Part shown: piece after piece, positions 1 through 5,757 of the stretch
Layout: each line of letters begins with the position of its first letter
How positions within the stretch are numbered: the first letter of the stretch is position 1
The notes under the pieces: model-generated
Told to the model about the DNA's origin: nothing
Database searches by the model: none
What the model saw: the letters and a program-made list of their open reading frames with translations, nothing else
Translations under genes and position numbers: made by a program
Source of the DNA: Deltaproteobacteria bacterium
GTDB taxonomy: Bacteria > Desulfobacterota > Desulfobacteria > Desulfobacterales > ETH-SRB1
NCBI GenBank assembly: GCA_003647525.1
Contig: QMMZ01000090.1
Coordinates: 1-7,283 of the forward strand
Direction of reading: 5' to 3'
DNA: 7,283 nucleotides

Positions 1-51
1 AAACTCTCGCGAAAATCCTTCGTCGACACCCTTCTGCGCATGGTCGCGTGA
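1..51 (+). CDS. Possible 3' tail of an unidentified ORF (16 codons)
   Basis: Reading from base 1 gives an open frame of 16 codons with the C-terminal residues LSRKSFVDTLLRMVA, then TGA at 49-51. Its base composition is richer in G+C than the genes to the right, and the tail does not look like the C-terminus of FtsE, the expected upstream neighbour. A transposase tail is conceivable, because the bases that follow hold an inverted repeat and a G run, but I cannot assign a family. All three forward frames are open for a while here, so the coding status is uncertain. Confidence 0.2.
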   Translation, partial: KLSRKSFVDTLLRMVA

Positions 52-58
52 GTGTAGA

Positions 59-101
59 ATGCATAATTTCGGTGAAACTTCAGTTTGGGTAATTAATGCA
101 T
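59..101. repeat. Imperfect 43-base palindrome followed by a G8 run
   Basis: The outer arms are ATGCATAATT (59-68) and AATTAATGCAT (91-101), complementary apart from one extra A. Inside them sits a second inverted pair, AAACT and AGTTT, around a two-base centre. Eight G follow directly at 103-110. There is no T tract, so it is not a classical terminator. It may be the end of a mobile element or an extragenic palindrome. The family is not recognised. Confidence 0.45.
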
Positions 102-143
102 AGGGGGGGGCAAACCGCTTCTATTTCTGTGTTATCAATCAGC

Positions 144-156
144 ACGCCGAAGGCGT
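144..156. repeat. Small GC-rich hairpin
   Basis: ACGCC (144-148) and GGCGT (152-156) form a perfect 5-bp stem around a GAA loop. No T run follows, so terminator function is not supported. It lies just upstream of the 9-base array and may be part of the same intergenic repeat. Confidence 0.35.
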
Positions 157-164
157 ACCTCAAC

Positions 165-228
165 TTTAGGCATTTTAGGCACTTTAATATACTTTAGGCA
201 CTGTCTTTTCTACTTTAGTTTTAGGCAC
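165..228. repeat. Degenerate 9-base tandem array (TTTAGGCAC)
   Basis: TTTAGGCA occurs exactly at 165, 174, 193 and 220. The spacings are 9, 19 and 27, close to multiples of nine. The gaps hold decayed units such as TTTAATATAC at 183. About seven units fill the interval, and the array ends about 17 bases before the ftsX start. It stands where the ftsE 3' end would normally be. It has no resemblance to the 7-base repeat family further right. Confidence 0.7.
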
Positions 229-245
229 TTTCCCTGTTAAATATT

Positions 246-1124
246 ATGACCACTTATTATCATAGAGCTGTACAGGATATTAAGGATAACGGTTTCCTCA
301 GCGCTGTTACTATAATTACAATAGCTCTGTCTATTCTGATCGTCAGCGTTTTTGCTCTCTTTTTTACAAATGCAAACAACGTAATGAATCACTGGAAAAA
401 GGGTGTAAGAATAATGGCATACCTTAAACCCGGCATAAGTCAAAAAAACTTACCTGATATAAAACGCAAAATTCAAGGTATATACGGAATCCAGGATGTA
501 AACTTTATATCAAAAGAAGAAGCCTTTAAAAAACTTAAAGAACAGATGAAACGGCAATCTTCAATTTTGATGAATTTAAACGAAAATCCGCTTCCTGATG
601 CATTTGAAATCTGCATGATAGCGTCATCACAACGTGACGAAAAAATTGAGGAAATAGCGACAAAGATTGAATCACTGCCCTCAATTGAAGACGTAGAATA
701 TGGTCGGAAATGGTTAGAGGGATTTACGAATATTTTTGATCTCTTCAGGTTGGCAGGATATGCAATGGGCGGCATATTCTTTATGGCTGCTGTATTTATC
801 GTGGCCAATACTATTCGGCTTGTAATCTATACAAGACGAGAAGAAATTAAAATAATGAGGCTTGTCGGAGCCTCGGAAAAATTTATCAGAGGTCCTTTTT
901 ACATCGAAAGTATTATACAGGGAACACTTGGAGGAATTATAGGGATTGCGGTTCTTTTTATCACTTTCAAGTTAATATCCTCAAATGTTGAGCATAGTTT
1001 CAAATATGAACTTCTTAATATAAAATTTTTATCTCCTGAATTTTACTGCGGAATAATACTGTGTAGCATGTTTGTAGGTTGGTTAGGATGTTATATTGCT
1101 CTAAAACAATTCTTAAAAGCTTAA
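246..1124 (+). CDS. ftsX: Cell division protein FtsX (permease-like ABC subunit)
   Basis: FtsX is the integral-membrane half of the FtsEX complex. It uses ATP hydrolysis by FtsE in the cytoplasm to drive a conformational change that activates EnvC-type amidase regulators in the periplasm during septation. The 292-aa length is typical. Four membrane segments are visible near residues 18-40, 169-192, 222-244 and 266-287. Between the first two lies a periplasmic domain of about 120 residues, the part that contacts EnvC in the family. The conserved cytoplasmic stretch after TM2 reads EEIKIMRLVGAS, followed by FIRGPFYIES. ATG 246 is chosen because an in-frame TAG lies at 222-224; no good Shine-Dalgarno is visible. 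The gene overlaps envC by 37 bases. Unusually, ftsE does not directly precede it. The family call is firm; independence from an adjacent ftsE is an observation limited to the 245 bases visible upstream. Confidence 0.93.
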   Translation: MTTYYHRAVQDIKDNGFLSAVTIITIALSILIVSVFALFFTNANNVMNHWKKGVRIMAYLKPGISQKNLPDIKRKIQGIYGIQDVNFISKEEAFKKLKEQMKRQSSILMNLNENPLPDAFEICMIASSQRDEKIEEIATKIESLPSIEDVEYGRKWLEGFTNIFDLFRLAGYAMGGIFFMAAVFIVANTIRLVIYTRREEIKIMRLVGASEKFIRGPFYIESIIQGTLGGIIGIAVLFITFKLISSNVEHSFKYELLNIKFLSPEFYCGIILCSMFVGWLGCYIALKQFLKA

Positions 1125-2317
1125 TACTTACCGCCGCTATTATCATAACAGCTTTTTATCCTCCTGAAATTTATTGTTCAAATTCCAATGAAAAAACAAA
1201 ACATTTAAGCATTGAGGATTTTAAAAAAAAAGCGGCAACTATCAACCGCAAAATTGAACAACAAAAGGCTGAGCTTAAGACATTTACTATAAAGGGAAAA
1301 AACACTTTAACCGGATTGAATGATGCGGATTTTGCTTTGAACAAGGCAAGAAAAAGTGTTTCAGCGATAAGAAAAGAAATAGCCGGCATTAAAAAAAAGA
1401 TAAAAGAAACTACTATATCATATATTGACTTAGCAGGAAAAATTAAAACTAATGAGGCATATATATCAAAACGACTGGTTGCTCTTTATAAACTATACTG
1501 GCTAGGCAAGATAAACGTTCTCGCATCGGCAGACTCAACGTTCGAAATTTTTCAGCGTGAAAATGCTTTGGAGAAAATTCTTGCCCATGACGAGGACAAG
1601 CAGAAAAAACTAATTGAAAATAAGGCAAAAGTTAAAAACCTGCTGGACATTATGAATAACAAAAAAAAGGAAAAGATCAATCTCGAACAGGAATCAATTA
1701 AGCAAATTAATATTATATCTATTGCAAAAGAAAAACGCTCCAAGCTCCTTGCTGATATTCGAAATAAAAAATCCCTTGGGATAGCTGCTATTGAATCCTT
1801 AAAAAACAGTGCAAATGAGCTTGATCAAACTATGAAAGCTTTAAGTATTGAATTTAAGCAGTTTAAACAAGTTAAAAAAATAAAAGACTTTACCTCATTT
1901 AAAGGGTTGCTTAATATGCCCGTGAAAGGTAAAATTATTTCATTTTTTGGTCCTTACAAAAATACAAAATTCAATGTAAAAAATTTCAGGAGCGGCATTG
2001 ATATTAAAGCTGACAGAGGAGAGCCGATACATGCCGTGTGTGATGGGCTGATAATTTATTCAAGCTGGTTTAAAGGCTACGGCAACATGATTATCATAGC
2101 TCATGGAGAAAATTATTACTCTGTTTATGCACATATTGAAGAACTCTTTAAGACTAAAGGAGATAAAATAGAAAAAGATGAAGTTATCGCCACAGTGGGA
2201 GATACATGTTCAATGGTCGGTTCCGGGCTTTATTTTGAATTGCGTCATCACGGAAAACCTATGAACCCGCTTGAATGGCTTAAAAAGGTTAGAATTATTT
2301 TGGAGAGTAAGGAGTAA
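1088..2317 (+). CDS. envC: EnvC-like murein hydrolase activator (coiled coil plus degenerate LytM/M23 domain)
   Basis: A periplasmic septal protein that binds the FtsX loop through its coiled coil and activates N-acetylmuramoyl-L-alanine amidases. ATG 1088 (409 aa) is preferred to TTG 1079 because AGG at 1076-1078 sits nine bases upstream of it. It gives a clean signal segment: a short basic start, a hydrophobic stretch at about residues 9-25, then processing near residues 30-33. Residues about 37-260 are Lys/Glu/Ile-rich helix typical of coiled coil. The LytM fold spans about 278-398. The M23 zinc-binding HxxxD site reads FRSGID (Arg301 in place of His, Asp305 kept), and the HxH motif reads GLYFELR, so both lack zinc-ligand histidines. 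This matches E. coli EnvC, an activator without peptidase activity. It is translated from within the end of ftsX, consistent with a joint complex. A catalytically active M23 endopeptidase is unlikely. Confidence 0.9.
   Translation: MLYCSKTILKSLILTAAIIITAFYPPEIYCSNSNEKTKHLSIEDFKKKAATINRKIEQQKAELKTFTIKGKNTLTGLNDADFALNKARKSVSAIRKEIAGIKKKIKETTISYIDLAGKIKTNEAYISKRLVALYKLYWLGKINVLASADSTFEIFQRENALEKILAHDEDKQKKLIENKAKVKNLLDIMNNKKKEKINLEQESIKQINIISIAKEKRSKLLADIRNKKSLGIAAIESLKNSANELDQTMKALSIEFKQFKQVKKIKDFTSFKGLLNMPVKGKIISFFGPYKNTKFNVKNFRSGIDIKADRGEPIHAVCDGLIIYSSWFKGYGNMIIIAHGENYYSVYAHIEELFKTKGDKIEKDEVIATVGDTCSMVGSGLYFELRHHGKPMNPLEWLKKVRIILESKE
2309..2314 (+). promoter_or_regulatory. Shine-Dalgarno AAGGAG for ctpA
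   Basis: AAGGAG lies seven bases before ATG 2322 and inside the last codons of envC. It decides the ctpA start against an upstream in-frame TTG at 2271, and it points to translational coupling with envC. Confidence 0.85.
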
Positions 2318-2321
2318 CTAC

Positions 2322-3692
2322 ATGACTATAAAGAAAAGACGATATATTAAACTGTGGCTGGTGCCATTTATTGCAGTTATGTTCTGGGCATTCGAAGCCG
2401 GATTTAACCATAATCTTTCAGCCGGCAACGATGAAACCTATAAGGGTCTTAAATTATTTTCAGATGTAATTGAGCTGGTTGAAAAAAACTATGTTGACCC
2501 GATTGAAACAAAAAAATTAATCGAAAAAGCTATTCAGGGTATGGTTTCCAGCCTTGATCCTCATTCTTCATTACTTCCGCCTGAAGCCTTCGAAGAGTTG
2601 CAGATTGACACACATGGTGAGTTTGGAGGTATAGGGATAGTAATAACCATGCAAAAGAAAGCCCTTACCGTCATTTCACCTATTGAAGGCACACCGGCAT
2701 ACAAAGCAGGTATTAAAGCCGGAGATATAATTATTAAAATCGACGGAAAATTAACCAGGGATATGATGCTCTGGGAAGCTGTAAAAATTATGAGAGGGCC
2801 CAAAGGAGCTGAAGTTGTTATAACTATAGTAAGGAAAGGATTATCCGAACCTGTTGATTTCAAACTTATCAGGGATATTATTCCAATTGAAAGTGTAAGG
2901 TCAATAGTTTTAAAACCAGGCTATGGATACATCAGAATCACCAATTTTCAGGACAACACAACAGAAGACCTTGAGCTGGCTTTAAAACAACTTGAATCAG
3001 GTGATGTTCCTTTAAAAGGACTTGTTGTTGATCTTCGAAACAATCCAGGCGGACTTCTTAATCAGGCTATTGAGGTATCAGACCTGTTCCTTCAAAACGG
3101 TGAAATCGTTTCAATTAAAGGCAGACTAAAAAGGCATACAAAAATTTTTAATGCACATAAAAACAAGACCAAACGTAATTATCCAATAGTAGTACTTATT
3201 AACGGAGGAAGCGCCAGTGCATCGGAAATAGTAGCCGGAGCCCTTCAGGATCATAAAAGAGCTTTGATCCTGGGTACTACATCTTTTGGAAAAGGCTCAG
3301 TCCAGACAGTAGAAACATTAAGAGATGGTTACGGCCTTAAATACACAATAGCCAGATATTACACACCCAACGGACGTTCCATACAGGCACAGGGTATTGT
3401 GCCTGATATTGAAGTCAAATATAAAATTATAACTAAGGAAGCAGACGCTGACGCTGACGAGATTATGCTGCTGAAAGAAAAAGATTTGAAAAATCATCTG
3501 GAAGCAGAGCCGGTAGAGAAAAATAAAATAGAAACAGAATCCGAGGAACAAAAGGACAAAAAAAAGCATCCCTCAATGCATCTTCTTGAAACAAAACACG
3601 GGCCACTTAAGCTCGAAGAACTTCAATCAGATAATCAGGCTATGCGTGCACTTGAGATCCTAATGGGTTATGAAATTTTAAAAAGCATGTAA
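2322..3692 (+). CDS. ctpA: S41 C-terminal processing peptidase (CtpA/Prc family)
   Basis: A periplasmic serine protease with a Ser/Lys dyad, which in this family trims or degrades envelope proteins, including cell-wall hydrolases. The 456-aa product begins with a basic segment and a membrane-anchor or signal helix at about residues 11-28. The substrate helix region follows, then a PDZ domain at about 96-183 containing GGIGIVI and AGDIIIKIDG. The protease core carries GSASASEIVAGAL, with Ser299 as the expected nucleophile, and FGKGSVQT, with Lys324 as the base 25 residues later and Gln328. This spacing matches characterised members. The C-terminal 70-80 residues are charged and probably regulatory or linker, with a short ADADADE repeat. 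It starts four bases after the envC stop, so it is very likely in the same operon. Its place between an amidase activator and a deacetylase-like protein suggests cell-wall remodelling, but the substrate is not shown. Confidence 0.95.
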   Translation: MTIKKRRYIKLWLVPFIAVMFWAFEAGFNHNLSAGNDETYKGLKLFSDVIELVEKNYVDPIETKKLIEKAIQGMVSSLDPHSSLLPPEAFEELQIDTHGEFGGIGIVITMQKKALTVISPIEGTPAYKAGIKAGDIIIKIDGKLTRDMMLWEAVKIMRGPKGAEVVITIVRKGLSEPVDFKLIRDIIPIESVRSIVLKPGYGYIRITNFQDNTTEDLELALKQLESGDVPLKGLVVDLRNNPGGLLNQAIEVSDLFLQNGEIVSIKGRLKRHTKIFNAHKNKTKRNYPIVVLINGGSASASEIVAGALQDHKRALILGTTSFGKGSVQTVETLRDGYGLKYTIARYYTPNGRSIQAQGIVPDIEVKYKIITKEADADADEIMLLKEKDLKNHLEAEPVEKNKIETESEEQKDKKKHPSMHLLETKHGPLKLEELQSDNQAMRALEILMGYEILKSM

Positions 3693-3695
3693 AAA

Positions 3696-3776
3696 ACGGT
3701 TCACGGTTGTCGGTTTACAGTTAACAGTTTTATGTTTTGATCAACCGTAAACTGTGAACCGTGAACCGTAAACTGT
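3696..3776. repeat. Heptad repeat block 1: long imperfect palindrome (5 direct + 5 inverted 7-mers)
   Basis: From 3697 there are five 7-base units: CGGTTCA, CGGTTGT, CGGTTTA, CAGTTAA and CAGTTTT. Next comes the spacer ATGTTTTGAT (3732-3741), then five inverted units: CAACCGT, AAACTGT, GAACCGT, GAACCGT and AAACTGT. The arms can fold into an imperfect stem of about 35 bp. It fills nearly the whole ctpA-yibQ gap and starts right after the ctpA stop. No T tract follows, so simple intrinsic termination is not supported. It could act as an mRNA-stabilising or protein-binding extragenic element. Confidence 0.9.
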
Positions 3777-3791
3777 TACTAAAACTTATCT

Positions 3792-4757
3792 ATGACTAAA
3801 AAATCAGGGAAGAAAAAAAAGACATCCAAAAAGAGCAGAACTCAAAAGACACAACTTAAAAAATCTGTTAGCGGCCTGTTATTTCTGATAATTCTGGTTG
3901 TATTAGCCGGACTCCTTGCACATCAATTACTATTGCCCAGATCGTCGATACAATCCTTAGAACCCAAGGTAAAATCTTTGGCAGGCAAAAAGAAGGTTCA
4001 TAAACCACCTGTTTACGAAATCTATCCGGAAAAGGAAATACATTATAAAAAATCAATAACTAAACCAAAGCCGATATTAACGAAAAAATTGCCAAAGGTG
4101 GCAATTATTATTGATGATATAGGATATGATAAAAAAATAGCAGAAAAATTTTTAAACCTTGATGCTGTCCTCACTTTCTCTTTACTACCTCACAGCTTAT
4201 TTCAAGACAAAATTGCCAGGAAAGCCCATGAAAAAGGTTTTGAAATCATGCTTCATCTCCCCCTGGAACCACTTGAATACCCCTCGGTCAATCCCGGCCC
4301 AGGCACACTTCTTACTTCAATGTCTCCCGACGAGCTTATAATACAGCTCAATAAAAATCTGGATGCCGTTCCCTTTATCAAAGGAGTCAACAACCACATG
4401 GGGTCAAAAATGACCACCGGCTCAACTCAAATGTATCAAATATTTTCTATCCTGAAAAAAAGAAACCTGTTTTTCATTGACAGCCTTACAACATCAAAAA
4501 GTCTCTGCAAACCATCCGCCCGCCTTTTGCAGCTTCCTTTCGCTCAACGAGATGTATTTATTGATCATATTCAGGAACCTGATTTTATCAGAAAACAAAT
4601 AAAACTGCTTATCCGTATTGCCGAGAAGCACGGTGAAGCAATTGGCATAGCGCATCCACATATAATCACATATAACATTCTTCGCGAATTACTTCCTGAA
4701 CTGCAAAAAAAAGTTCAACTTGTCCCTGCATCACAGATCGTGCGTATTCCATCATAA
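3792..4757 (+). CDS. yibQ: Divergent polysaccharide deacetylase family protein (YibQ-like, DUF610)
   Basis: A 321-aa protein of the divergent polysaccharide deacetylase family (Pfam Polysacc_deac_2); the E. coli relative YibQ is encoded next to envC. Its biochemical activity is not established. The N-terminal 25 residues are extremely rich in Lys/Arg and should stay in the cytoplasm. A single membrane helix follows at about 27-48, then a linker, then the fold from about residue 100. Conserved motifs in order are AIIIDDIGYD (Asp108/109), MLHLPLEP (His155), GVNNHMGSKMT (His202), FFIDS (Asp230), RDVFID and GIAHPH (His288/290). These putative metal or catalytic residues are all present, so the domain looks intact. 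ATG 3792 is the only sensible start, since an in-frame TAA lies at 3780-3782; no Shine-Dalgarno is visible and the preceding bases are heptad repeat. The stop codon abuts an IS remnant, so the last few residues could have been altered by the insertion. Confidence 0.9.
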   Translation: MTKKSGKKKKTSKKSRTQKTQLKKSVSGLLFLIILVVLAGLLAHQLLLPRSSIQSLEPKVKSLAGKKKVHKPPVYEIYPEKEIHYKKSITKPKPILTKKLPKVAIIIDDIGYDKKIAEKFLNLDAVLTFSLLPHSLFQDKIARKAHEKGFEIMLHLPLEPLEYPSVNPGPGTLLTSMSPDELIIQLNKNLDAVPFIKGVNNHMGSKMTTGSTQMYQIFSILKKRNLFFIDSLTTSKSLCKPSARLLQLPFAQRDVFIDHIQEPDFIRKQIKLLIRIAEKHGEAIGIAHPHIITYNILRELLPELQKKVQLVPASQIVRIPS

Positions 4758-4759
4758 AG

Positions 4760-5121
4760 CAGGGATGGGGGATACGTGAGATCTCCCGCAAACTTCATGT
4801 GAGCACCAATACCGTCAGCGCTATTATTGCTCAGAAAAAGGAATAAAAGTCGGGTATTCCACTTTGACAAGAAATATACGTGAACTTGACTTGGAACAAT
4901 CGAAAAATCAACGCTGTGATCAAAAGCCTGACGTTCCAGGGGCTGAAATGCAACATGACACAAGTCCCTATACTGTAAAATTTGGAACAACCCGGGTCAA
5001 GGTCATCGGCAGCATTATCTATATGAGATACTCAAAGCTGCGATATTTGAAGTTTTACCGTTCTTTTAATCGTTTTGCCATGATCATTCTGCTTATCCCT
5101 GCGCATAAACTGGGTCACTAA
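4760..5121 (+). pseudogene. Broken IstA-like (IS21 family) transposase
   Basis: The first piece (4760-4846) encodes a helix-turn-helix reading GIREISRKLHVSTNTVSAII and stops at TAA 4844-4846. The second piece, in another frame from about 4852, begins GYSTLTRNIREL and includes EMQHDTSPY. The Asp at 4957-4959 corresponds to the first acidic residue of the integrase (rve, DDE) core. It runs through FYRSFNRFAM and then loses similarity after about 5082, ending at TAA 5119-5121. In intact family members a region of several dozen residues separates the HTH from the STL motif, so an internal deletion plus frameshift is inferred. The remaining DDE core is missing. Family assignment is from remembered motifs and should be confirmed by a protein search. 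Confidence 0.72.
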
Positions 5122-5153
5122 TTGTTAGCATAAGTGGGTCAGATATTTTTAGC
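5111..5153. repeat. Two direct copies of an IS terminal motif (24-base period)
   Basis: TGGGTCACTAATTGTTAGC (5111-5129) and TGGGTCAGATATTTTTAGC (5135-5153) align without gaps. They share TGGGTCA at one end and TTAGC at the other. They are probably transposase-binding sites at the right end of the decayed IS21-like element. Confidence 0.65.
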
Positions 5154-5163
5154 GCCCACGTTC

Positions 5164-5177
5164 GGGTTCATGGTTCA
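5164..5177. repeat. Heptad repeat block 4 (two degenerate units)
   Basis: GGGTTCA (5164-5170) is followed directly by TGGTTCA (5171-5177). Both match the 7-base unit seen elsewhere in the window. The pair lies between the IS remnant and the 3' end of trmL. With only two units it could be chance, but its position in a gap fits the others. Confidence 0.4.
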
Positions 5178-5199
5178 AATGTCCAGGGGTTATCGAAAT

Positions 5200-5682
5200 C
5201 TAAAGCGCCTTGATGCGAAGACTTTCATACAGGGCTATTCCAGTCGCGGTAGAAAGATTGAGGCATCTTATTTCGTCTGATATGGGGATATGATAGGTGG
5301 CGTCTTTATACAGGGACAGGATTGATTGGGGCAGCCCTTTTGTTTCAGAACCGAAGATAAGAAAAAGCCTTTCTGAAGATGGTATTGACCAGAATGACTT
5401 ATCCCCGTTCTTTGTAAACAAAACAACTTCTTCTTTAAGAGGTTTTATCTTTTTCTTAAAGTCGGTAAAATTATCCCATACATAAAGTTTTACTTTAGGC
5501 CAGTAATCTAGACCAGCTCTTTTAACCTGTTTGCTTTCAAGAGAGAATCCCAACGGCTTGATAAGATGAAGAAATGCATTTGCACCAAGACAGGTGCGAC
5601 CTATGTTGCCGGTGTTCCAGTGTACTTCCGGGCATACCAGGACAACATGGCGTTCGAAATTATTAGAAATAAATTTGCTCAT
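5200..5682 (-). CDS. trmL: tRNA (cytidine/uridine-34-2'-O)-methyltransferase TrmL (SPOUT family)
   Basis: TrmL uses S-adenosylmethionine to 2'-O-methylate the wobble nucleotide of certain leucine tRNAs in the cytoplasm. The 160-aa product is close to E. coli TrmL (157 aa). It shows the family order PEVHWNTGNIGRTCLGANA, then IKPLGF, then KRAGLDYW, then the knot motifs IFGSETKGLP and IPISDEIRCLNLSTATGIALYE. ATG at 5682 is chosen. An in-frame GTG at 5706 would add eight residues encoded by heptad repeat DNA (block 2), which is unlikely to be genuine protein. No Shine-Dalgarno is visible for either start. It is the last gene of the minus-strand group, 74 bases below the zinc-ribbon gene, and faces the IS remnant tail to tail. 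Confidence 0.93.
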   Translation of the reverse strand: MSKFISNNFERHVVLVCPEVHWNTGNIGRTCLGANAFLHLIKPLGFSLESKQVKRAGLDYWPKVKLYVWDNFTDFKKKIKPLKEEVVLFTKNGDKSFWSIPSSERLFLIFGSETKGLPQSILSLYKDATYHIPISDEIRCLNLSTATGIALYESLRIKAL

Positions 5683-5691
5683 AATTCGCAA

Positions 5692-5757
5692 CCGTTCACG
5701 GTTCACGGTTGATCAAAACATAAAACTGTGAACTGTAAACCGACAACTGTGAACTGT
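5692..5757. repeat. Heptad repeat block 2: inverted copy of block 1
   Basis: Three direct units (CCGTTCA, CGGTTCA, CGGTTGA) and the spacer TCAAAACAT are followed by five inverted units (AAACTGT, GAACTGT, AAACCGA, CAACTGT, GAACTGT). Bases 5705-5744 match the reverse complement of 3709-3748 at 39 of 40 positions by eye. The block fills the gap between the zinc-ribbon gene and trmL. Its right edge supplies the TAA stop of the zinc-ribbon gene, and its left edge contains the spurious GTG start of trmL. Confidence 0.9.

Larger units (their letters stand above)
4758..5153 (+). mobile_element. Internally deleted IS21-like insertion sequence remnant
   Basis: This stretch holds two pieces of an IstA-type transposase in different frames, followed by two direct copies of a terminal motif at 5111 and 5135. 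Multiple terminal repeats are typical of IS21-family ends. No counterpart of that motif is seen in inverted orientation at the left side, where the remnant meets the yibQ stop directly, so the left end has been lost. No istB-like ATPase gene is present. The element is therefore dead unless helped in trans. Confidence 0.7.

Noticed and set aside
165..193. Sigma-70 promoter with -10 TATACT at 188-193 for ftsX
   Set aside because: No acceptable -35 lies about 17 bases upstream, and the sequence is part of the 9-base repeat. Such AT-rich matches are expected by chance.
1079..1087. TTG start for EnvC at 1079
   Set aside because: ATG 1088 has AGG nine bases upstream and gives a cleaner signal peptide. 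The difference is only three residues.
2561..2863. 100-codon minus-strand ORF inside ctpA
   Set aside because: It is antisense to the conserved PDZ region of ctpA and has no motif of its own.
3442..3462. GACGCT hexamer repeat in ctpA as a separate repeat element
   Set aside because: It is only about two to three units inside a charged coding linker (ADADADE), so low-complexity coding is a sufficient explanation.
3696..3776. CRISPR-like array
   Set aside because: Units are 7 bases without spacers and switch orientation halfway. There are no cas genes. It is a heptad palindrome.
3696..3776. Rho-independent terminator after ctpA
   Set aside because: The stem is long and imperfect and no T tract follows it in the direction of transcription. 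The downstream gene is co-oriented and close.
4864..5121. Functional 85-codon gene after yibQ
   Set aside because: It matches only the middle of an IstA-like transposase, and similarity stops abruptly at about 5082. It belongs to the pseudogene.
5683..5706. GTG start extending TrmL by eight residues
   Set aside because: The added residues are encoded by repeat block 2, and the family N-terminus fits ATG 5682.
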